Positions 5,133 to 10,551 of a stretch of 10,551 nucleotides of DNA are shown here, one piece after another. The stretch lies in assembly GCA_030670005.1 (NCBI GenBank), contig DAOVCL010000052.1, positions 1 to 10,551 on the forward strand, given 5' to 3'. Below the pieces are notes generated by a model. The model had not been told where the DNA came from. It worked only from the letters and a program-made list of their open reading frames with translations, and did no database searches. Made by a program: the position numbers and the translations under genes. Each line of letters opens with the position of its first letter. Positions within the stretch are counted from its first letter, which is position 1. This stretch comes from Candidatus Zixiibacteriota bacterium (GTDB taxonomy: Bacteria; SM23-81; DAOVCL01).

Positions 5133-7277
5133 ATGAAAAGGGTGGGCGTTTTTTGTATTTCGTTCTATCTTTTCAGTGTTTTAACTTCTTCAACTTCCTT
5201 GGCTTCATTTCAAAAGGAGCTTACAAAGGTGTCCTCTAAGACTGAAAAAATGGAGGAAACAATCAGGAAACAGTCGATGGCGCTGCTTTCTCTGATTAAG
5301 ACTATGTATCCTGCTGGAGTTAGTGAAAGAACGGAGATGGTTAAGCTTGTTAAAACACAGGGTAAAGTATATGCCTCAGATGATACCTCTTCCCGCGTCA
5401 TTTCTGAGCCTCGACTCAATGATGAGTTTCCCATAATAGAACATAGGGACCAGTGGTATTTTATCAAGCTTGAAGACGGCCGTGAAGGGTGGATTCAAGA
5501 AGATGAGATTCAGCTATTTTGGGCTCCCGAAGCTCCCGCCAAACGCGAACTTTCAGTTGAAATCCAAGGTGGTGAAGCCCGAAGATTTGTTAACCTCGCG
5601 GAGGAGTTTTACTCAGAGATTCAGTATAACTCTGAGGAAGCACTGGGGCTTATTGATAAAACTCTAAAGACATTTGAGGAATTATCCGAAGATGAAAAGA
5701 GTAATTTCCGAGAAGATATCAATCTGCTCAATAAAAGGCGGGAGAGGATAGAAAAATATCGGATATATGCAAAACACTTTTATCAAAGGCATATTGAAGG
5801 CATGACCTTTGGGGAGCTAACTGAAGGGAAAAGGGCTATGGATTTCAGTGCCTGGTTATCTCTGCTTGCCGGGAATTCGAGCTATGAAAGAAAAAATCTC
5901 GGGGACGAAGGTAAGCGTGAGAAAACCACATTTAGAGATATCAATGCAGGAGGGACCCTGAACATTGGCGATCATTCAAAGATCCTGGCCTCCCTTGCCC
6001 ACAGAAACGAGGTTCTCCAAACCCCTTATAATACTAACAAGGCTAATTTAGGCTACCAGCTTATGAATTTAGGGGGATTTAACCTCAACGCCCACTTGAA
6101 TTATTATGCATATAACGACAAGGAGTTTGACCAAAACGATTATGGAATTGTATCTTTGGGAGGCAGGGCACAGTATTCTATCAATCCTGATGCAGTTCTA
6201 AATTTCGATTACCGTTTTCGCAATAAATCGTTTAAAAAGGAAAGTGATGACGAATATTTGGCCAATCAGATTGAAGGGGGATTGAGGTTGACCCTGAATC
6301 CCCGAAACAGACTACTCTTCAATTTGACAAGCATATTTCAGTCCAGTGATGCGAACTATCTGAATTTTAATCGGTTCCAGCCACGATTAGAACTGGTCCA
6401 TCGCAGATCACCATTCAGCACTATGCGTATAGCTGCCGAATTTGAGGGAATTGCATATGAGGGCGATGCTGAGCTGAATAACTTTAACCGGGAAAAAATC
6501 GAGCTTACCTGGTCTTCAAAATCGGGCAGGAAATCAACTCGCCGGAGAATAGGAATAGTAGCTAAACAATTTCCCAATAATAAAGATTTGAGCTATATCA
6601 AATTCCGTGAGGGTTGGAGTCGGAGCACTATTGGGGTTAACTCATCAAATACCTATTTGTCTCTCGTTACCACAATCCATACCCAGAGCAAGGGTAGTCA
6701 AAAGGATTATTCCGACCTCCGGTTCGACCGTATGGACAATCTGAAGTATCTCTACTTTAATCTAAGCCTCTTTGGCAGGGTCTGGCATGATATGGCCTCC
6801 GATGATATCCCCGATCACCTGCTTGATTTTTATAATAGATTTGGAATCAATATTGGTGGGATTAAAATTGGGCCATCTCTGGGCATGCATACCCTAATCT
6901 CGAAGAATGAAAAGTTTTTTAAGAGAGATGGCAATTCTTTTCGTGTGGGAGGCACCATTGAGGGCAACCTTGTATTGCCTCATAGAATCCTACTTAATCT
7001 ATCCTCATCCTATAACAGAGGATTCGTATATGCAAGCAGCCTAACGGTTGATCCTTCAACTGGTGATATTACCTACGGTGAGCTCAGTGAACGCCATCCG
7101 GTGACCTTGCAGATAAATAGTGCGATCAGTATGCCCATCATACGCTCTGTTGATTTCAGGATGAACATGGGCTATTATAAAATTGAGCCAGATACCGACG
7201 AAGAGACCAGTATCAACCCGGTGGATAATTACTCTCGCTTCAAAATAGCTGGCGGGCTTAATTACCGATTCAACTGA
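5133..7277 (+). CDS. Exported protein with SH3-like domain and C-terminal outer-membrane beta-barrel (unrecognised)
   Basis: 714 residues. Residues 1-24 form a signal peptide (KR n-region, hydrophobic FCISFYLFSVL core, Ser-Leu-Ala before Ser25). Residues 27-60 are a charged helix. Residues about 68-130 read as a bacterial SH3 domain, with VKTQGKVYASDDTSS at the start and a closing GREGWIQEDEIQLF. These domains usually bind peptidoglycan or peptides in the periplasm. Residues 143-225 are helical and charged. From about 235 to the end there are many alternating polar/hydrophobic strands rich in Gly, Asn, Tyr and Phe, closing with SRFKIAGGLNYRFN. This suggests a large outer-membrane barrel (roughly 14-18 strands), although the last residue is Asn rather than the usual Phe. 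The mature protein has no cysteine. The ATG at 5133 has AAAGG (5119-5123) 9 nt upstream. I cannot assign a substrate. The next gene encodes a secreted mosaic protein that may be its partner. Confidence 0.85.
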   Translation: MKRVGVFCISFYLFSVLTSSTSLASFQKELTKVSSKTEKMEETIRKQSMALLSLIKTMYPAGVSERTEMVKLVKTQGKVYASDDTSSRVISEPRLNDEFPIIEHRDQWYFIKLEDGREGWIQEDEIQLFWAPEAPAKRELSVEIQGGEARRFVNLAEEFYSEIQYNSEEALGLIDKTLKTFEELSEDEKSNFREDINLLNKRRERIEKYRIYAKHFYQRHIEGMTFGELTEGKRAMDFSAWLSLLAGNSSYERKNLGDEGKREKTTFRDINAGGTLNIGDHSKILASLAHRNEVLQTPYNTNKANLGYQLMNLGGFNLNAHLNYYAYNDKEFDQNDYGIVSLGGRAQYSINPDAVLNFDYRFRNKSFKKESDDEYLANQIEGGLRLTLNPRNRLLFNLTSIFQSSDANYLNFNRFQPRLELVHRRSPFSTMRIAAEFEGIAYEGDAELNNFNREKIELTWSSKSGRKSTRRRIGIVAKQFPNNKDLSYIKFREGWSRSTIGVNSSNTYLSLVTTIHTQSKGSQKDYSDLRFDRMDNLKYLYFNLSLFGRVWHDMASDDIPDHLLDFYNRFGINIGGIKIGPSLGMHTLISKNEKFFKRDGNSFRVGGTIEGNLVLPHRILLNLSSSYNRGFVYASSLTVDPSTGDITYGELSERHPVTLQINSAISMPIIRSVDFRMNMGYYKIEPDTDEETSINPVDNYSRFKIAGGLNYRFN

Positions 7278-7306
7278 GGACATCCCAAGATAGAATACGA
7301 TGCAAG

Positions 7307-7317
7307 TAATAGTATTA
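7307..7317. repeat. 11-bp palindrome TAATAGTATTA
   Basis: Two TAATA arms around a central G, in the 101-bp gap between the barrel protein and the secreted protein. It is A+T-rich, so chance is quite possible. It lies 62 bp before the downstream start and could be an operator or part of a promoter, but no matching -35/-10 pair was identified. Confidence 0.25.
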
Positions 7318-7366
7318 GTCTTCCCTGGTTCTATGGGGATTGTAAGTTTGAGTTATGAAAAGAAAT

Positions 7367-7372
7367 AGGAGG
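7367..7372 (+). promoter_or_regulatory. Ribosome binding site deciding the secreted-protein start
   Basis: A perfect AGGAGG stands 6 nt before the ATG at 7379. An in-frame ATG at 7355 has only weak upstream purines and would add MKRNRRVT, so the ATG at 7379 is the better start. Its product then opens with a short n-region and the hydrophobic signal sequence. Confidence 0.85.
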
Positions 7373-7378
7373 GTAACG

Positions 7379-9682
7379 ATGAATAAAGTAGTTTGCGGAC
7401 TTCTTGTAATCTTAGTCATCGTAGGGTCAACCACCTGTCTCTGGGCAGATGTAGATTTTGAACGAATTACCGCGAAATTCAAGAAGGAGTTACAGGTCAT
7501 TGACACCAAAAGCGAGGCAGGGGGAGTCTTCAAAGCTCATGCCAGTGAATGGTTTGGTATATCAAAAGATGTTTTTGGGTTTGTAAATGATCTTTCAGGT
7601 GGGACATATGCGAAAGAGATAAAATATCTCGTTGAACTTCCCAACTGGAAATATAACTTCGTAGACCCTTGGTCGCTCAAGGTGATAAGGATGAAAGACT
7701 ATATGACTGTTACTGGAGCCGTTCAAACCGACTACTTGCATGCAAAGATCAGTAGTGCGGCAGGATATGTTGGTATGGGATTGACTGTCTATTCCTTGGC
7801 CAGTGATATTTACAAGGGCTTAGAAGGAGATGATAAGGCTAAAATCAGTGCAATAAAGAGCTCCTATTCTCTGGGGCAGGGTCTACTCTTTGGAGGGTTT
7901 AAACCAGTGGGATTAGAAGGTATAGGTTGGAGTAGCTTAAGTGTGGCAATGTTTGGTGTAGCTTTTCTTGATTATTCACTCAATAAATTCATTACAGCGG
8001 CCTGGAAAGAATATGAAGAAGCGTGGTATAGAACATACGAATACTATCTTAACAAGACATATGGGGGCACAAGAAAGATGAAGGAGTGGGTAGATCTGGC
8101 AGAGCAGGAAGATGGTGGTCGAAAGATTGAAAAGAGGCTCTTTGGATTCTGGAACCGAGTAGATATTCTTGATTATTTACATGAGTCCCAGCAGGAGGCC
8201 GGGGCAACACATAGGGTCATTACAAGTGATGCAGTAATTCGAACAGACCAGAAAGCCCACAAAGCATTTGCCGCCCGCTACTGGAAGGAAAACTTTCATC
8301 AGGCCTTCAAGGGCCATGTGAAACACCAGGCCGAATTGGCAAAGATAAGGGCTGAATTGAAGGCAAAGGAAGAGCTGGCGAAATTGAAGGCATTGCTTGC
8401 AGATCTACACCGTCTTAAAAAGGAGATTGAGTGGGCGAGGGAACAGATGGAGAAGAAGGCTGCGTCGCTCAAGGTAGTCCCAGAGAATACAACGGTTGAT
8501 ATCGGGGAGAAGGTGACATTTGACGCAATTGCAAAATATACTGACGGCAAAGAAGCAAATGTGACCGACTCAGCAAGTTGGACAGGAGGTGAAAAAAACG
8601 TTTTCTTCGCAACCAATGAGGGTTTTTACACAGTAACTGCTACCTTTAGAGGCTTTACTGGTAAAGCAAACGTGACTGTAAGGCCTAAGGAAGAGGAGAA
8701 AAAATGCCCGGAGAATTCCCACTGGGATTCCGAGCTCAAAAAGTGTGTTTGCGACGAAGGATATGAGAAGAACGAAGAGCTGGGCAAATGCATTAGCATT
8801 GATGGAGCGCTCGATGATATGGGGGAGGATGAAGGGGAGGAGGAAGACATCTGTTCGGAGGACGAACTTGTCCAGCTATATGACAGACTTTTAGGTCTTA
8901 TAGCCCGTGCGGAGAAATTGGCTGCCGGGATTGATGCCTATTACAATAAATTTCTCAAAGAGATAGGGGATCAGAATGCGGACCCCTGCAAGAACAACTT
9001 GGCAGCATATTGTCTGGTTGGTGCCGAAAAGAACGTCGCTGAATTGGAGGCACTTGTGGATGAGGCTAAAGGGCTCAGTACTGAATTAATTATGAGATTT
9101 GCAATCTGCCCTGAATTGGGGCTTCAACTTGATACTCGATCGCTGATTTCAGATCTGAGTGGCCTTGGCAGGCTGCGCGGCTCTGCTAAGAATAAGATAG
9201 CCGATATGCACACTACCTTGGGATCTTACAACTGTGACCCTGACGAAATGCGACAGCAAGGTGAACAATTCGCTGAGAGTGGTGCAGACCCAAATGTCAT
9301 CCAGGACGGTGGCTTTGGAATTGAAATCGAAGGGGATGGGGTAGATAATGATGGAGATGGCTTACAGGATGAGGAAGTGCTCTCTGGCTACAACATCACG
9401 ATGGTTCTCTATGACTCTGGTAGTCTCAAAGACGATATTTTCGACCTGTCAGTAAGCGGCTTGGGCAATCTGGGGACGACCCCCGCTGGAGGGCTGAGAA
9501 CCTACGGGGCAAACTTGTCTCCAGGCACATACACGGCTACTGTTACCGTGATACTCGCTCCCGATGATGTGGGCACATTTACCCTTGTCATTTATGAAAA
9601 TCGTAACGTTATAGCCTCAAGTTCAGGCGGTCCACCTGAAGGATCGGCCGTTTCCGTTCCCTTTACTGTGACCGGGAAATGA
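7379..9682 (+). CDS. Large secreted multidomain protein: coiled coil, Big_2-like, Cys-knot, Asp-rich Ca-type loop (unrecognised)
   Basis: 767 residues from the ATG at 7379. The signal peptide is MNKVVCGLLVILVIVGSTTC then LWA, with probable cleavage before Asp24. The Cys20 context (STTC) is a poor lipobox. Residues 24-310 are largely helical and unassigned. They include glycine-rich hydrophobic stretches at about 126-148 and 163-206 that could be amphipathic or membrane-active. Residues 312-362 form a heptad-like Ala/Leu/Lys/Glu coiled coil. Residues 363-436 look like a Big_2 immunoglobulin-like domain (KVVPENTTVDIGEKVTF at the start, ending NVTV). Residues 443-471 carry four cysteines (Cys443, 456, 458, 471) in an EGF/TIL-like CxC-x2-GY layout. 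An acidic linker (478-490) leads to a helical region with five further cysteines (492, 537, 545, 577, 619). DGVDNDGDGLQDEE (653-666) is a thrombospondin-3/EF-hand-like calcium loop. Residues 670-767 are a beta-rich C-terminal domain. The architecture suggests surface or extracellular adhesion or structure; no enzyme motif is seen. Confidence 0.85.
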   Translation: MNKVVCGLLVILVIVGSTTCLWADVDFERITAKFKKELQVIDTKSEAGGVFKAHASEWFGISKDVFGFVNDLSGGTYAKEIKYLVELPNWKYNFVDPWSLKVIRMKDYMTVTGAVQTDYLHAKISSAAGYVGMGLTVYSLASDIYKGLEGDDKAKISAIKSSYSLGQGLLFGGFKPVGLEGIGWSSLSVAMFGVAFLDYSLNKFITAAWKEYEEAWYRTYEYYLNKTYGGTRKMKEWVDLAEQEDGGRKIEKRLFGFWNRVDILDYLHESQQEAGATHRVITSDAVIRTDQKAHKAFAARYWKENFHQAFKGHVKHQAELAKIRAELKAKEELAKLKALLADLHRLKKEIEWAREQMEKKAASLKVVPENTTVDIGEKVTFDAIAKYTDGKEANVTDSASWTGGEKNVFFATNEGFYTVTATFRGFTGKANVTVRPKEEEKKCPENSHWDSELKKCVCDEGYEKNEELGKCISIDGALDDMGEDEGEEEDICSEDELVQLYDRLLGLIARAEKLAAGIDAYYNKFLKEIGDQNADPCKNNLAAYCLVGAEKNVAELEALVDEAKGLSTELIMRFAICPELGLQLDTRSLISDLSGLGRLRGSAKNKIADMHTTLGSYNCDPDEMRQQGEQFAESGADPNVIQDGGFGIEIEGDGVDNDGDGLQDEEVLSGYNITMVLYDSGSLKDDIFDLSVSGLGNLGTTPAGGLRTYGANLSPGTYTATVTVILAPDDVGTFTLVIYENRNVIASSSGGPPEGSAVSVPFTVTGK

Positions 9683-9715
9683 TTCGAACTCGTGATTGGG
9701 TAACTAATCCGATTT

Positions 9716-9732
9716 GTGGAGATGATTTCCAC
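9716..9732. terminator. Weak hairpin in the convergent gap
   Basis: GTGGA and TCCAC pair around a 7-nt loop, 34 bp after the secreted-protein stop and about 95 bp past the stop of the opposing methyltransferase gene. On the plus strand it is followed by TTCTATAT, only a poor U-tract. It is the best terminator candidate in this gap but is weak. The rest of 9683-9825 shows nothing else. Confidence 0.2.
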
Positions 9733-9825
9733 TTCTATATGTAGTTAGGCAAATAGCTCAACAGAACCCAGAAGATAGTGCTTTTAAAGTAAGTGGGAAA
9801 GGCTTTGAATGGGTGAGGAGAGCTG

Positions 9826-10551
9826 TTAGTCTCCCTTTCTGATTTCCCCTTTCATAGGAACGAAAAGGACGGGAATTATCTCTTTCTCTATGAGTCTCCC
9901 GTTTTCCTTCAAAATCAACTTCAACATCTGGTAGTAGTCTCCCACCGGGATGACCATTCTCCCCCCTTCGGAGAGTTGGTCAATCAGGGGCTGGGGAATG
10001 GATTCTGGGGCACAGGTGACGATTATCCCATCAAAAGGGGCATGCTCTGGCCAGCCGAAATACCCATCGCCAACTTTTACAAACACATTGGTATAGCCAA
10101 CCTTGCTTAAGGTCTTCCTTGCCCTCATTGCTAGGTCTTCTATGATCTCAATAGTGAAGATGCTGTCGACAAGCTCTGCTAATACAGCCGCTTGATAGCC
10201 AGATCCAGTCCCTATCTCCAACACTTTTTCATTTCCCTTGAGCGAAAGGCATTCGGTCATTAGGGCCACTATGTAGGGTTGTGATATGGTCTGACCCTCG
10301 CCGATGGGTAGTGGTCGGTCTGCATAAGCTAAGTGGCGAATATCCTCCGGCACAAAGAGATGTCTGGGAACCTTTCCCATCGCTTCCAGCACCCTCTTAT
10401 CCTTGACCCCCCTGGCCTTAAGCTGATTTTCTACCATCCTACTCCTTGCCCTCTCATAGTCTGAGGCATCTTCCTTATTGCAGTGGGCAAGGATCAAGAA
10501 TGGGAAAAGCATTAGAAGGAAAATGGCGATTTCTCTGAGATGAAATTTGGC
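9826..10551 (-). CDS. pcm: Protein-L-isoaspartate O-methyltransferase, exported form (5' end beyond the window)
   Basis: The enzyme methylates isoaspartyl residues that arise in ageing proteins, using S-adenosylmethionine, and so starts their repair to Asp. Counting from the Met at 10510-10512 (228 residues), signatures are RMVENQLKARGV (25-36), VPRHLFVPE (48-56), GQTISQPYIVALM (73-85), SAM motif I VLEIGTGSGY (97-106), VGDG (147-150), FDGIIVTCAPESIPQPLI (160-177), and the late GGRMVIPVG and LFVPMKG segments. All core motifs are present. That Met has no Shine-Dalgarno sequence. The frame continues open for 13 codons to the window edge, encoding AKFHLREIAIFLL before it. Joined with MLFPFLILAHC this makes a basic n-region plus hydrophobic core, i.e. 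a signal peptide. The true start therefore probably lies past 10551 and the product is probably periplasmic or membrane-anchored. Cys11 has a poor lipobox (LAHC). It is convergent with the secreted-protein gene. Confidence 0.93.
   Translation of the reverse strand, partial: AKFHLREIAIFLLMLFPFLILAHCNKEDASDYERARSRMVENQLKARGVKDKRVLEAMGKVPRHLFVPEDIRHLAYADRPLPIGEGQTISQPYIVALMTECLSLKGNEKVLEIGTGSGYQAAVLAELVDSIFTIEIIEDLAMRARKTLSKVGYTNVFVKVGDGYFGWPEHAPFDGIIVTCAPESIPQPLIDQLSEGGRMVIPVGDYYQMLKLILKENGRLIEKEIIPVLFVPMKGEIRKGD

Noticed and set aside
5470..5667. Plus-strand open frame of 65 codons overlapping the SH3-like region
   Set aside because: It is in a different frame from the exported barrel protein, which has a signal peptide and recognisable domains across the same bases. 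No ribosome binding site was seen.
8299..8850. Antisense serine/phenylalanine-rich open frames
   Set aside because: They are the complement of the Lys/Glu/Ala-rich coiled coil and acidic linker of the secreted protein. Low-complexity antisense frames are expected there.
1..10551. CRISPR array, tRNA or rRNA genes
   Set aside because: No regularly spaced repeat array, no cloverleaf with a TTCGA-type T-loop in the right context, and no conserved rRNA segment was seen in the gaps.

Overview
The window looks like chromosomal DNA from a Gram-negative, probably anaerobic bacterium. Three things point this way: a predicted outer-membrane beta-barrel protein, a bacterial-type split acetyl-CoA carboxylase subunit, and a relic of a REP-associated (RAYT/IS200-like) transposase. 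Arginine is mostly AGG/AGA and purine-rich codons are common. A Desulfobacterota-like (deltaproteobacterial) lineage is my best guess, but it is an inference from style, not a placement.

Left edge (1-413): the last 29 codons of an unrecognised plus-strand gene, then about 320 bp with no gene but several small inverted or tandem repeats. 414-4881: four plus-strand genes packed like one operon (gaps of +6, -8 and +3 bp). They encode an M29-family metalloaminopeptidase, a WecA/TagO-type polyprenyl-phosphate sugar-1-phosphate transferase, the acetyl-CoA carboxylase carboxyltransferase alpha subunit (accA) and a dihydrolipoyl dehydrogenase. They cover peptide turnover, envelope glycan initiation, fatty-acid synthesis and 2-oxoacid/glycine metabolism, so this is a housekeeping cluster rather than one pathway.

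4884-5109: a 226-bp decayed mobile element with perfect 26-bp terminal inverted repeats. It begins 2 bp after the dihydrolipoyl dehydrogenase stop. Inside are out-of-frame fragments of a RAYT transposase, including the Asn-His-Tyr-His-Leu HUH motif. It also marks the change from the compact operon to a visibly more A+T-rich region.

5133-9682: two large exported proteins on the plus strand, 101 bp apart. The first has a signal peptide, an SH3-like domain, a helical linker and a long C-terminal beta-barrel. The second is a secreted mosaic: a helical and hydrophobic N-terminal half, a coiled coil, a Big_2-like immunoglobulin fold, a four-cysteine knot, a Cys-containing helical region, a calcium-type Asp-rich loop and a C-terminal beta domain. 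I cannot name either one. As an envelope/surface pair they are the least explained part of the window.

9826-10551 (minus): protein-L-isoaspartate O-methyltransferase, convergent with the secreted pair. Its reading frame stays open to the right edge and the visible N-terminus looks like a signal peptide, so the gene is probably 5'-truncated by the window and its product exported.
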